A DNA stretch of 63,081 bases, taken from the NCBI RefSeq assembly GCF_000091045.1, contig NC_006686.1, positions 1,720,001 to 1,783,081 of the forward strand. Direction: 5' to 3'. This document shows positions 1-13,462 of the stretch, in pieces. Below the pieces are notes generated by a model, which saw only the letters and a program-made list of their open reading frames with translations, was not told the DNA's origin and made no database searches. Positions within the stretch are counted from its first letter, which is position 1. Every line of letters starts with the position of its first letter. Origin of the DNA: Cryptococcus deneoformans JEC21 (taxonomy: Eukaryota; Basidiomycota; Tremellomycetes; Tremellales; Cryptococcaceae). The position numbers and the translations under genes were made by a program.

Positions 1-2806
1 GTCTTGCCACATCCAGGGTAACCGTATAGAAGGAGACTGGAGATGAGATGCGGTGGAGATGAAAGTCAACACCTTCGTTTCTGCGCTCAAGAGAGTTGAA
101 TAATATAGAGAAATGTTATAAGACATACCCCGATCGAAGACGTAAAGGACAATTGACAAAGATCTGAGCGTACTTGGTGGGCCATTCGAGTGTTTCCCGG
201 AGAATTCGTCGAGGTTCTTTCAAGCCTGTGATGTTGAAATAAACCTTGTAAACGAGCTGTCCGATATAAAGGACGGATGGAAAAGTTGTGAAGGGTGAGA
301 AGATTACATCGACTTACCTCCGATATCGCTCCACTTCACATCTGAAGTCTGAAGATTAACTCCTCGAAGGCTGAGAGGTGTAAACTCTTCATGGGCAATG
401 ACAAAATCGTCAAATGTCAAACGGATCTACAATCACCCAATTATGGTCAATTCCAACAACTGTCATGGAAGAAACAAAGAAGGGAGAAGAACGCACGTCT
501 GTTTCTCTACTCTTGGTACACCGTATAATAGCCTGTTGCGTCGCACCTTGTACTAGATCACTCAAATCAGAGATAGAGTATCCTTCCGTCATACTTCCCA
601 ACAACACATAATCCAGTCCATCCCCAGTGTCCTCTCCCCTCTCATCTCTCCTCATTTTCATTTCCCCCTTGGCGGCAACGAACTCCCTCAGAATATCCTG
701 CCTGACTTCCTTAGAAAGTGGAGGGATCTTGAGTATTTCGCCGAATACGTGCCGGGTGTTAAGTAAAGGATGGAGCGTGGAGGCGTCTTGTGCTGTGGCG
801 ATCATGAGGATGCCAGGCGGGAGGGAGAGGTGGGATGACATGAGGGAAGTGAAATATTCAGCGAGGATGGAAGGGTTTGTTGACGTTTTCAACTAATAGT
901 GGAGAGAGCAGAAATAATAAGCTCAAGACCCTTGGGACTTCATGTGGGGGAAGGGAAGAGATTAAGAAATGTTGAGATACACTTACCTCAGTCTCGGGCG
1001 ATAAGAGATTATCCAAATCATCAAGGATCAAACAGCAAGGCGCTTTCGCTTTTGCGTCGTCGATCCATTTATCCATGTTTTGCTTTATGGTTGCGATCCT
1101 AGATTCTGGGTCTAGTTTCCCCACATCCACATAAATCGTCTCTATCGCCCGCGATCAATCAGCCCATTATATTCATTGTATTTTTAGATGCTAGAAAGAT
1201 GAGTTCCTTACCAGCCAGAACGAATCTATTTTCCTCCAAAGCATTGCCGACTATTTTTGCTAGACTAGTCTTCCCAGAACCTTTCGTACCCAATAGCAGC
1301 AAGGGTTTCGATCTCTGAAAAAACGCTGAAAGCCGAAGATAATCGATGGCTTCTTGGCAGATCTTGTCGAGTCCTGGGAGAGGTGATGAGGTCTGCTTCG
1401 GATCGGCAGAACTGGAAAAAAGGAAAAACAAAAGTGGGTTAATTGTCATACTGACCAAAGGAGGTAGAGTAGAGAGACAGGTCTTACAATGATAAATCAG
1501 GGATGGGTCTTCCCTTTCCAGATTTTGTCTTCTCCCTCTTCCCCGTGCTTTCCAAAACTTTGATCCTCGCCCATACGTTCATCCAATCTTCCGCTTTTCC
1601 AGCAACTGATATACATCCATTCGGCATTTCTTCCCAAGAGACAAGAAGCATCTCTGCTTCGTCCATGGGTTCTTTTTCTTGCGCAATGGCAACGGGACCT
1701 GGTGGGGGGGATTCTTCCTCTAGGGGCTGATCGAGAGCAATTTTGACAAAGAACATCTCCCCATCACTGATTCCGAGTCTTCTCTTGATTTTCTCAAGGA
1801 TTGTCGGAGAGCACACAGCTATTCTCTCATCTTTTGTTCTCAAAAGGGCATTGGATGGGGGTACAAAAACGCCCCATGCGGATGCGACTTTGGGGGGGAC
1901 TTGACGTAATTTGACCTGGCTGAACTTATTTCTCCCGTTGGGAAGGCCGGTCTTGACTATTTGAGGGAAGTATTGGGAAGATGGGATGGACGAAGCGGAT
2001 TTGGACAAGCGAGGTCGAGGGGCGACGTAGATTTCAGTGTCGGGCTTAATGATAACCGCAGACTGGGAGTTGCTTGAGGGATTGGTCTCATCTAAAAGAT
2101 AATTAGAGAAGCATGACATATGGGAATACAGCTGGTCAATCACTCACCAACTCGTATTCTGATTTTGGTTCGACCCATCACCCATACGTCAATCTCTTGT
2201 CCCTTTTGCGCTGCTCGAAGTTGGGATAAGAGATTATTCTCCAAGAAAGATGCATGTTGTTCCTATGATTATGTTGCTTCAGAAATTCGCCGAGATCGCC
2301 ATGATATGAAATAGCTCACCAGGATCTCCCAGTCATCAGGACTCATCGGTGTCACAGATACTGACTTGGCAACAGTGGGATTATGTATCACGGCGATCTC
2401 AACCTGAAAATGCGACAGCAATTAATGTCAAATCGCAAGCGCTACTGACAACTCACCAAAATGCCTTCGCTCCATCCTAAAGACATGGCGACTTCGGGAT
2501 CTACCTCGACACTTTCAACTCCATCGCCAACCTGGGAGACATTAGCCGCTGCATTCAGCCCTGACCATCCCAAGTACGCTGTTTTCGGCTGTCTTGAGGA
2601 GGAGGGGAATGATGGAGATAATAAGGGTGATAAGTGGAGGATGAGGGACTGGGGTCTCTTCATACGATCCGGTGTGAGCTATTGCCTTGCGAACGGGAAA
2701 AAATACTAACTGCTTGCTGTTGTACGAGCTGGGCATAGAGGGATAGGGGAAGATTGACTAGATTTGACCTTAGAGAACGGTACTTGACGGCCGCTTTTCT
2801 GACCAT
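1..2806 (-). CDS. PEX1: Peroxisomal AAA ATPase Pex1, C-terminus cut by window edge
   Basis: Pex1 forms with Pex6 the AAA complex that extracts ubiquitinated Pex5 from the peroxisome membrane during matrix protein import. The N-terminal segment (about 2806-2440, then 2143-1484) matches the Pex1 N-domain. The first AAA module shows Walker A (GTKGSGKTS, near 1260-1300) and a Walker B-like LILDDLDNLL near 1010-1045. The second module begins at the edge with LLLYGYPGCGKT (positions 1-29), so most of D2 lies outside. At least seven short introns separate the exons. I chose the start at 2806 because the family-like basic N-terminus follows directly; an in-frame ATG at 2881 would add 25 residues. The next gene upstream, also on the minus strand, ends 292 bases before this start. 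Identity is confident; exon borders are approximate. Confidence 0.93.
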
Positions 2807-3097
2807 GGCAGTTTCAATTATCCCTGTACGAAGTGCTGGAGACTTGTTGGAAACTATCGATAACAAAGTGGAATAATCCATCGATGGACGCCAGTGAAAG
2901 CCATAGCCGGTTACTTCAACTCAGCCGATATGTTACGTAACAAGAGCTTTACTATTGACATCTTCATAGTAAAATAGTGCCTGCTGACTGAGAAAAGACA
3001 AGTGGTACATTTCATTCCATCAAGCGCAATATAAATCTTGCTATAGTTATACGATTTACCCAGAACTAATCAATAACTTTTGCAAATACTCCCACTT

Positions 3098-5772
3098 CTA
3101 CGCCTTTTCATCGAGCGTCACATCCCCTGACGAACGCTTCCCATCCCCACTCTCACTATCGACCCTCTCCACCACCTGCTGTTCCTCCCACTTCCTGCTT
3201 GCTTTTTTCTTATCCCTATGATCCATGTACCCAATTGCCAAAGCTGATAATAGTGCCGCTGCTGCAAACCCTGAGGTTGCAAACATACCGGTGGAGACAT
3301 ATGGTTGTTTCGAGGTTGGGAAAGTGAAGATGGGAATGAATGCGGTGAAGATGTACGCGAATGCGTTCATCTGTTGCATCGTGACACGAGAAAGTGTCAG
3401 CTTGCTATTCTTTGCGCCCGAAGATAAATTAGGACTGGAAAGAAGAAGACGTACCATAGCGCCGACATATGCTCGTTTTTCAGGATCTTGACGGCTCGTT
3501 TCATTTACATACGTCCAGCACACACCCGCGGCCGTATTCGACAAAGCCGTCAAATCTATGTATTCAATCAACATAATCAACCCCGCTTGGTCAGCACCTT
3601 CTACCCATGGCTCTTGTTCGCTTGATCAAGATTGACCACCACATGGGGGACTCGAACTCACAGAATAAGGCCCAGCGAGTACCACGGTTAGCAGGATGGA
3701 CGGGGGTAGCTCCCAATGCAGCGGGAATGATGACTCCCACCAAGGCTGCAAAAACCATGAGTGGCCAGCGGGAGGAACCGGGGAGGGCATCGGAGATCCA
3801 TGAAGCGGCGAGAGCGCCCACGATCGTGATAAGGTAGATCTATGGGAAAATACGTTAGCAACTTGGCGCCGCAAGCTTCCCAACGATCGCAATAGAGAGA
3901 AGAAAATCAAAAATCAAAAAGATTTTTGGGTCTCGTCCCGGAATTCTATGCCACCGAAGCCCAACTTTGGGAAATGGGAGCTAAAGCATGCTTTTTAATC
4001 CATAAACACGCGGGATAGAAGAGATGTGAAAGAAGAGGGATGAGGACAGAAAAGAAAGAAGGGAGGGGAACGTACCCCAAGTGGAATGATATTGATTTCT
4101 GCAACACTGAATACTGCGGGTTGACCGCTGACATTATAACTTTTCACCCAGAAGATCACTAAGATCACCCCAGCATACCCATCAGCTCAACACCCAGCTT
4201 TAAATTTGTTCACCCTTCCAGACTTACTCGAACTACCAGCTTGTCCAATCTGCGCAGCCGCCAAGAAATAGAATGGGACTGCAGATCCTCTTGTGTCAGC
4301 TCAGCCCATTCCGTATTCACTCGTGTTGGCACGCATGAACTGATCGAATGAACGAGAAGAAAAACAAAAAACATACAGAGGTAAACGTGCCATGTCTTAT
4401 GCCATCTCTTGATATCTTTCCACTTGAACAGACCCGTGTACAGCTTAGCTTCTGTCGGCATTCTCGCTCGAGCGATGTCAATCTCCTCCTGTGAGAATAA
4501 CCTGACGTCTTTCCGTCAGCTTCTTCTCTGTCATGCAAGGGAAGAAACTTAGTTGATATTTTTGACTTACCAATTTGGTTTAGCCCGACCTGGGAGTTGG
4601 GGCATAGCGAAGAATGTCCAAAGTGCACAAGGGAGGGAGATACAGCCGCAAACACTATTTGACATCACCAATCATTCATCATCAGCCTTACACGACCCTC
4701 CAAAATCAGTCATAAAAATGAAGAAAAAGACTTACATAAACATCCACCTCCACCCTGCCCACCCTTGCTTCCCATCCAAACCCGAAAACACGGCCGCCAT
4801 CAAAAACCCAGAAAACAAGGGTCCCACCGAGGTGAACACCTGGATAAGTGTGTTTCGTCTCGCGAGTTCGTGCGGTTTGTAATAGCTTGAGCAGACGTAC
4901 ATGACCGCTGGGAAGTGGCCGGCTTCGAATAGGCCAACGCTGTATAGGAAAAGGAAAGGAAAAGTAAGGGTAGTCAGTATCGGTATGTGTATGTGATGGG
5001 AGAGTCTATGTGGGGCAATGGCTTACAAAAACCTAAGCGCATAGAGCGTCCTCGTATTCTTCACCCCGGCTGTTCCAAACGTGAACGCCGTCCAAGCCAA
5101 CTCGAGAAAAGCGATGTATCTCGGCGCGTTCACTCGGGTGAGTATCAGATTACTGGGAATTTGACCGATAACGTAGGCGGCGGCCCAGAAGGCGTTGGCG
5201 TAATTGAGTTCGTTGCCGTACAAGTTGAGGTCTTCTTTCATACCACTATCTGTTGAGGAACGGTGGAGGAAAAGAGAGAACGGGGTGAGCGAGCTGAGGT
5301 TCAGTGGGTAAAAAAAAGAGAATAAGGGTACTTACTGAAGGCGTTGGAAATGTTAACTCTATCAGTGACATAGTTAGCAATTGCTGTTTGATTGTAAAGA
5401 CGGAGGATAAAGGGACTCGCTGGTCAAGGTATCGAATCATCACGCCCAAAGCCGCCGACGAGATGAGTGTCAGATCGAGCTTGGTGAGGAATATGGCTTC
5501 TCTCCTTGGCACATCAAGCGCTACATATCACCCAGCAATGATCAGCTTGAAATTCGCCGGGGATAGATGCAGTAGGAAAGGATTTGAAATAGAATGAGAA
5601 GGGAGGCTGGCTTACTTGACCAAAGATACGACTTCCAAGTCCGTTTAGAAGGGACATAAGTCTCGGAGGCAGGGGTGGGTACTTCTGCAGGTCCTGAGTT
5701 GCTGTCGGGTCCTACCACGTAAGCTGTGGAGAGTTTTTCATCCAGTAATGAGGAACGATCACGTTGGCCCAT
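3098..5772 (-). CDS. MFS permease of the anion:cation symporter type (Dal5/Vht1/Fen2-like)
   Basis: This is a predicted 12-helix plasma-membrane permease, probably for a small organic anion or vitamin (allantoate, pantothenate, biotin or nicotinate relatives). After a hydrophilic N-terminus come a first-helix motif with RYLDQ, a segment with YANAFWAAAYVIGQIPSN, a loop with RVNAPRYIAFLE and the conserved arginine of helix 4, then GLFEAG-type residues. The C-terminus is short, charged and cytosolic. About ten introns interrupt it. One intron (5359-5420) appears to use a GC donor (GCGAGT); splicing there restores the family reading LDQVNISNAF. The start at 5772 opens a frame with no upstream in-frame alternative except 5874. 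The substrate cannot be read from sequence. It stands alone with 1.5 kb of non-coding DNA upstream. Confidence 0.88.
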
Positions 5773-7309
5773 AGTATTGAAGTGGGTCTCCTTGACAGAG
5801 CAGAAGATGAATTTTGGATTGAACCAAAGGAAGCTGAAGGAGAAGAATAAGGGACGCCGTGGTCTATATAACAAATGTTCTGTGATGAATGATACATTTG
5901 AGATTGGTCGATCAGGTGCAAGCTGTGGTCAGATAAAGATAAGATTCAAGATAGGTGATATGGCGACATTGGTGTGAGCTAATATTTCTTGATCTTGCAG
6001 CTTGAGGAACGATCATGTCCTACCAATTTTCGAGCCCTTTTCGAGTCGACTGTGAGATCCCTGACTGGGATTGGGTGACGAAACCCGACCCGAAGGATAG
6101 GAAACAAAAAACATCTTGCCGATTGAACACAACTTGAATCGTTGACCGTCGTAGAGCCTGGAGTTACATGAATGATGATGTGATTCAGGTACAAGGAGAT
6201 AACGGCTCGACGCCAATTCAGATCACTGGGAAAGTCGCGATGATGGCGAAGCAGTAAATCGCATACCGAAGGCTTGAAAAGGAAAGGAGAACTTAGTTAC
6301 TTCGTTGAGGCCTGGGTCTGTTACTGGGCCCTAGCAGGCAAAACGTCTTCATTCGTTCCAAGTCGACTAACTCAGACAGAGATTGGGAAGGTCAGCCAAG
6401 GCTGAATGAATAAAGGATGTTGAGTGTCCTTTTCTGACCGCGATTTCTTTATAAAGATTGAAGAACAGATCACATAGTCAGCAAGCAGCTTAAATTTTCG
6501 GCAGGAAACTAATTTATAATTGACTGCTGAGACACTCATTCATGATATCTTACCGGAAAATGATTTTGTGCCGACAATTGACATGGCCGCTGCTGGTGGG
6601 AAGAAGAGACTGACCAGAAGGGCAAGGATAACGACATTGGTATGGAAGGACGGACGTAGACAGGTACAGATCCAGTGATTGGGTAAGAGAAGGAGAATGT
6701 ACGTACTTTCAGTCCTAGAGCCATACCACCTACTACCGAAAAGCCGCAGTTTCAAATAACTGAAAGATGTTGTTCGGTATTCGGGCCAAAAGTCGAAGCA
6801 TAAATTGGCCAACAATGGCTGGGCAGTAAACAATGTTATGGCTGGGTAAGCTTGAATCCCGAGGCTTGAAGAATTAGAAGTATGACGAGTGATAACAACA
6901 GATGTCGTGATTGAGAAACTTATTAAACCCACCACAACGAACGAATTGACTAGACCGACGGTCGTCTATCTACTAGTATTTTATATTGCGGACATAGCCG
7001 AGGTTTCCCCTTATTTACTTATTTACCTCTTCTACTAAAAAAAATAACTTGCTCCGCTCGCGGATGGAATTACGTATCGCACAGTGACAGCGATTCTTGT
7101 ATGTATGAGACCGTTATGCCCATAATGCATGTATTTTGCAAAGAAAATGGTAATACATATCAGACAAAGTGGTATATCGATGCAGGGTGGATATTAAACA
7201 TAATACTGTACACAGACAAACATCGATGGGTCGTTCTACTACTGTTTTCTCCTCTGCACCGCAAAACTACTTCTCCGTCTTCCTCCGTCTCGTCTTCCTC
7301 CGTCTCGTC
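5773..7309. other. Intergenic, upstream of the MFS permease
   Basis: These 1.5 kb separate the permease start from the 3' end of the kinase gene. Short open stretches exist on the minus strand (6540-6935) but have no splice support and no recognisable motif. The region presumably carries the permease promoter. A CT-rich stretch at about 7240-7320 adjoins the kinase stop and is copied near 14.9 kb. Confidence 0.6.
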
Positions 7310-7345
7310 CTACCCCCTTTCCTTTGTATACTTACACCTTGAGAC
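7250..7345. repeat. Source copy of a duplicated fragment (kinase gene 3' end)
   Basis: This segment spans the last codons and the start of the 3' untranslated region of the kinase gene. It shares ordered blocks with 14905-14995: CTGCACC.CAAAACTACTTC, then CGTCTCGTCCT, then CTTACAC near the end. Confidence 0.6.
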
Positions 7346-10300
7346 AGTGCTGGGAAATGGTGCAACAGGAGGAGCAGGATGCAAGAGGTCCGTAGCAACG
7401 TTCTCTGAGAGAGTCCGGCGAAGCTGGGACGACCTTCTCCCTTCCATCCTTCCTTGACTCTTCATCGTCCTTCCACCCCTCTCCTCTCCTACAGTACCTG
7501 AACTCGTATACCGAAAAGATGCAGCTGGATCCGGTGCATCACCACCGAACAACAACCCTGGCAAAATTTCTTTCGCCAGCTCCCTCACAAGCACCGCTCC
7601 ATCCTGTTTGCTCAGCCGCTCGACAATCTGTGCAAGACCAAATCTCTCAACGAGGGTGGCTTTGTCAGGATGACATTCGCAGACGACTTTGGTGAGTCGG
7701 AGGAGGTTGAGTTTGATGACTGCTTTACTCGATCGTTCAAGGGATTCCGAGAGGCGGGAGAAGAAGGGAGGGTGAGAGAGGGAAGAGGTGAGGGATGTGG
7801 AAAGACGGAGAACCTTGAATAATCTATTAATTAGATAGAAGTTAGCCAAGTATGTTTGGGACAGGGTGACGGAGGGAGGAGTATGGACGCACGGATCGAG
7901 AATACCCTCAAATGACACCCCAGATGCTTGGACAAAGCACCTCACAAGGGAATCTGAAGCAGACTTCTCCAATAAGACATCTTCTACCCGTGCTGTCTCG
8001 TCTTGCATCCTACACCCGCAACCCATCAGCAGATGCATCCACAGCCCAAGGGAGACTATGCGGCCTTCAACTCACCAAGCCAAGATTGCATCCAGCGCAC
8101 TAACTCTCCAGTAGGGATCTTCCAATAAATCCAGATAAACTAATCCCATAGCCCGTCAGCGTTCGCCCTCATCCTTATTCTGAGAATATCTCCAAAGTAA
8201 ATCAACGAGTAAGATCGGGTAAACTCACGACCCAGTCCATCATAGTGCCATAACAACCTCCTACTCCCCTTGCCCGCATTGGCCATATCGCATAAAATCG
8301 GCAAGGCAAATTGCTTCAAAGGAGATTTATTTTGAATCACCCGCTTGAGAAGGGGAATGATACCGCTAGATGCAGCTTCTTCTTGTCGGGATTTGGAGAG
8401 ACGTGTCATAGAGTAGATAGTTTGGAAGATGTGTGAGCAAATTTCCTGTAAAATGGGTAAGTCAATTACGCAAGTTAGGTCAGGATAAGAAGATGCCCAC
8501 AATTGGAGCAATTAATATTTGGAAATTGGACGTACATTACTGTGACTTCCCTTGATGTTCTTCCCCAAAAGATCCACAAGTATCTCCATTGCATTGGAAT
8601 TCTGGAGGACTTCAATCAGTTGTGGGGATGTGGAGAGGTGTTTAATAGCTTTGATCGCCGTAACGAGTAACTTTCGGGGCAAGAGATCGCACGCTTTCAG
8701 TAAACCTACATTGTGCGTGGGGGGGTGGGGGGGATTGTAGAGTTTGGGCAACGGAGTCGCATTCGAGATTTTGGGTGAAAAAAATGTGAATCCTTGATTA
8801 GTTACGTGCAAGATTTGGGAGAAAGTAGGATGGGCAACGTACGAATCATGATAGTTCTCGTGGCGAACGCCTCTCTCACTCTTGCATCTGCCTGCGCCAC
8901 TTGACAGAAGAACAGTAATACCCCAACCGATCTACTGGCCTGCTCCATCATGAATTGCCCCCGTTCCTGTCCTTGGCCATCCTCCATCTCTCCATTGCCG
9001 TTACCATTTCCGTCGTCATTCGCACTTCTATCCTCGTATTTATCTTTCAAAATAGCCAGCAACGCAGTAGAGAGCGGATCAATCACCCCCTCTCTGACAA
9101 ACATTCTCACGAAATCGTTCCTTGGTGTGGGGCTCTGTAATTCGAAGACAGAATTAATACCCTCAAGAGAGGATAGAATGAGTGTTTTGTTAAGGGCGTA
9201 GTCTTCATCAAGCAGTTCCACAAGGATTCGGAGCCCACGGCACCTAATGTAACCAAAAAATAAAAACAGTTAGTGTTACGCTTGGACATCAGGATTGCCA
9301 TGAGCGATGTAACCAGAGAAAATAAACGTACGAGATGAACATTTGTAAAGTTAATGCTGACCTTGTTAGCTGACGGATAAATCTCGATGCTTCCAACCGC
9401 GTTTCTAAAGAATGTTTCTTTGACGTGTATGGCTACAATCACCCTCAGTCAGCATGGTTATTACAGCTTTTGTTGCAAAGTGATTGGGGGAACCAGGACC
9501 TACGATGATGACGGGGATACCGCCAATGAGACAAAATGACTCGAGCAGTTCAACATTGCTAGTCACAATCTGATTATGCAGAGATTAAGGGGTTAGCTTA
9601 TGGCATTACGTTCCTTCATCCCTGCTTCATTACCGTCAAAATCCAGACCAAGGCTCACCAGATTAACAAGTTTCAGTAGCCTTACGACTACATCCCTACT
9701 CAATCGCGATTCGAGCACTTCCAGCACACTTTGGACCGGAACAAAGAAAAAAAACTCTTTACAGTCAGCACGAGCAAAGAAAGAACCCTGGGTGATGAAA
9801 GGATAAACGGGGACGAAAAAAAAAAACGTACGCGATAAGACCATGTTGAGCAACAAAATGAGCTTCCAATCCCATTTCAGGCGAGCTATTCTCCAGAATC
9901 CCAAACTGGATCTATCATCAGCTTTCCTCAAACAAATCGATCCCCTCGCTTGCCCAAGCCCATAGGATACCCCTAAAAGGCTAGACTCACCAAATCATCA
10001 CAAACGCCTCTTAACCCTCCTCCCCCCACTCCGCCAATCATCAACTCATCCACCAATTTGCTCACTTTTCCCTGCATCATCACTTTTTTATCCCTCATCA
10101 ATTTCTTCTCCAAATCTTCGGCTGTGTCAAACTCGTCTTCAATCTCGGCGAAAGGGTCGAGCATGTCTTCTTCGTCCGATTCTGGGTAGTCAAAATTGAT
10201 GTGGGAGTGGGGGTCGGTGAATGATATACCTCCTTCACTTGACCCTCGCCCTCCACCACCACCATTACGCAAGGCAGAAGATGATGAGAGTGGATGAGAA

Positions 10301-12917
10301 GGAAGAAGAACGAGCTTCAAAGGCACTTCCTGCGACGACGAAAAAGTCTTATTCGCACCACCGAAAATATCCTCATAATTCTCTTCTTCATTCTCTGTAT
10401 ATTTCTTGATCTGTTCTTCCACCTCTTCGCCTACTTTGGCTTTATTTCTCAACGAGCTCGAGCGGGAGGATGGAGAGGATCGAGTTGGTGCATCTTGAGA
10501 CAGAAAGCTGTTGTCCCTATTCCTATTTTTCGTTTCTGTGCTCATTCCTGTGCCCGTTTCAGACAATGAGGGGATGGTGAGTGTAGAAAAAGAGGAAGGA
10601 ATAGGATTCGAAGGTGCACGCCGCCTAGGAAAGGAGGAATTTGGGATGGGGATAGATGATGATAGAGGGACAGTGATCGGAGGGGCACCGGGGTTGGACG
10701 CGGATGCGGATGCGCATGTGGTCGCAGTTGTGGACGTACTTGAATTTCCTCGGACATCAACTCGAGAAGAGGGTTTACGTTTGACAGGCGAAAGTGGGTA
10801 TTTATGGATATCGTCAGGGTGCATAAGACCTTTTCGTCCTATGGCCTTCAACTACATCCTCCTTCGTCAGCTTTTCCCACATTTTGGGGCCAGGTTAAGA
10901 ACATGATGAGCACTAGATGAAAAGGACTGACTTTGAGAATCCTCATTTTTTTCTCCAACGACCCTTCATTCTCTCCGAAAGCTTGTTCCATATCCGAGTA
11001 ATCCTCTACTTCGCCCACAGGGCGCGACAAGTTTGATTTTCGTCCCGGCTTTGAAGAGGGGGTGGGTAGAGCCAAAGCACGATTTTGTCGGAGAGTCTTT
11101 TGATTCGCCTCCTCTGCCTCTTCCCTCGCAGTTGACGCGCTTGAAGCAGATGATGTTAAGTGGGTGTGATGATGCGCTTGGGGGTGCTTGTATATCTCTG
11201 TCCGTCCTACAACACGAATAATAATTTCATCGTCAGCTCTTTATATCCTATCCTCATTACAACAAGGAGACGAAAGAACAAAGAAAATGACCACAAGAAA
11301 AAAAGATTAAGGGGAAAAAAGGCAGATGAAGACGGAGACGTACCTAATTTTGAGAACGAAATCCCTTCCGCAAAATCATCATCCCATCTCTCCTCTCCTT
11401 CCTCCTTCGCTCGTTCAAGTACGTCACTCACCATATAGTTTTTACTCAACAGTCCTCCCCCCTGCCCTACCTGATTTCGCAGTTGGAGCGGTAGCGACAG
11501 AGGCTGTTCTTGGGATAAGGATGAGGATAGAGGTTTGGAGTTGGAGGTGGGAAGAAGGGAGAAGAGGGAGAGCGGAGGGTTGGACTCGCCTCGTTGGCGG
11601 GCCTTTGATATGAGTGGATTTGTAGATGGGACAGGAAGAAGGAGGGCTTTTGATGCAGAGGTTGAGGCAGAGGCAGACGAAGTGGATGGGGAAGGAGATG
11701 GTGATGGCTTGGAGAGGTTTTTAGGTGACGCTGGGTCATTTTTCAGGTGGTTAGTGGAGTAAAGACCTAGTAGAGGGGAGGGGAACAGTAACTACCTTTG
11801 AGAGCTTCGTTCCATTCCTGTACCCTCTGTACAGCTTCATCATACACTGTCATTATCTTCTTGCGCGGTTTTACTGTCCCTTGTCGTGATTGCTTTTCGT
11901 TTTCACCCTCTCTTTCAGGTCTGGACTTGTTTCCATCTCGTTGGGCTTGAGGAGTTATGCCGTCGGAGTTAGCTTTTGGATCAATACTATGGTCAAAGGT
12001 GGTATCGACTAAAGACGGCGTGATTGGGGGGCGGTTTGACGCGGATTTTTTGACGGATAACATCCATGGATGGCGGAGTAGTTTCTTGGCAGAAATTCGA
12101 AGGTTGGGATCTTTTTGAAAGCAATGGTATAAGAAATCTTTGACAATCTGTTGCTTTATCAGCACTTGAATTATTAGAGGCATGTCATGTTACTTACAGG
12201 ACTGGCACCTTCCGGAATGCGCATACTCTCATCTTGCACAATCCTCCATAAAGCCTGCATCGGCGCCAAATCACCGTAAGGTGGTTTCCCCTCCAGCAGC
12301 TCGACCACCACACAGCCTACACTCCATATGTCGCTCGCTGTGCTCGCACCGCTTTGTTCAATCACTTCCGGTGCCATCCAGTAAGGAGACCCAACTACTT
12401 CGGCTTCGCCATCGTTGGATTTACCAGATTGGTCGAGAACGGCGGTAGGGGCACGAGAGGAGACTCCGAAATCGGCAAGTTTGACGGACCCGTCCTTGTT
12501 GGTGAGAATGTTTGCGCCCTTGATGTCACGGTGGATCACGCCCTGCTCGTGCAGGTAGATCAGGCCCTCCAGCACTTGACTGATGTACACAGCGACCAAG
12601 CTTTCCGGGAACTTGCCAAACTTTTTCAAGATGGTCTGTAACGACCCATTCTCGCAATACTCCAAGATGATCCATAGATTCTCCTTATCCCTAGCAAATC
12701 CCTTGTATTTGACAATATTCGCATGGTTGAGATTTTTAAGCAAGTCGATCTCGGACATGATATCGGGGAGGGAGGACGGAGGAAGGGAGAGGAGGGAGAT
12801 GGACTTGATAGCGACCGTTTCGCCAGTGAGAAAGTTGAGTGCGCGGTAGACGTTTCCAGAGGCACCCCTGCCCAGGAGGTCCCCTAGCTGGTAGTTGGAA
12901 AGGGTTGACGCTGCCAT
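7310..12917 (-). CDS. CDC7: Septation-initiation kinase, Cdc7/SepH type
   Basis: This STE-type protein kinase is the counterpart of fission yeast Cdc7 and Aspergillus SepH, the SIN/MEN kinase that acts downstream of the Spg1 GTPase at the spindle pole body. The kinase domain fills the N-terminus (about residues 10-270): glycine loop GRGASGNVY, catalytic lysine in VAIKSI, catalytic loop [13 protein letters not shown], and activation-segment end [10 protein letters not shown] helix with RVQEWNEAL follows, then a long low-complexity Ser/Pro/acidic linker and a C-terminal alpha-helical, armadillo-like region (9.4-7.3 kb), as in the family. The gene has about fifteen introns. The start at 12917 immediately precedes the kinase domain. 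It is divergent from a small membrane-protein gene, with 545 bases between the starts. Note that this is not the Dbf4-dependent Cdc7 of budding yeast. Confidence 0.92.
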
Positions 12918-13462
12918 GGTGCATGGTTTCCGTGTGCCGTTACCTCATTCGTCGCCAAGGTTGTTTCTTGCTACTTTCGATTGTCCGTGCGCCCGCAGCG
13001 CAGCGTGAGGAGATGTGGAGTATATCAAGTCGAGTTCTCTCTAGCAAGATTAAGCTGATCACCCATCCAGGCGGAGATGAGGAGTATGGTAGTTTGTAGA
13101 GATGGAAAATGAAAGTAAAGATGGAAATCCAAGATGCAAGAAGGGTTTGTACCCTTCATCATCGCCCATTCCACAACAAAAGTCGCGTCCCAATCATCCT
13201 CATTTATTTATTTCCCATTGCATATTTCAGCCCTAATTATAGCATATAATATGGGTATTAAATTCAACTTGCACCCGCCCTGACGAGAATAATTCTCAGC
13301 AATTCCCAATTTCCACAATCAAAAGTGATGATGTCACCCATTCCCCTTTGCCTCCACATTCGAGCACATGGTCCAATGCTCGTTATCTTCTTGCCTCTTG
13401 CAATAGTACGTAGACTTTTAACAAATCTACTTTGGCAAATACCATCTTACAGCCCAATAACA
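12918..13462. promoter_or_regulatory. Divergent promoter region, kinase / small membrane gene
   Basis: A 545-base gap lies between two divergent start codons. It is AT-rich around 13195-13260 and must contain both promoters. I see no convincing TATA box or other known operator. Confidence 0.5.

Noticed and set aside
3600..3690. GACTCGAACTC word resembling a tRNA T-arm
   Set aside because: It lies across an exon end and intron of the permease and no acceptor or anticodon stem is present. No tRNA or rRNA gene was seen anywhere in the window.
6540..6935. Minus-strand 131-codon open frame upstream of the permease
   Set aside because: No family signal, low-complexity hydrophobic residues, no supporting intron structure; likely chance in promoter DNA.
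10511..10906. Plus-strand 131-codon open frame inside the kinase gene
   Set aside because: Antisense shadow of the low-complexity linker of the kinase.
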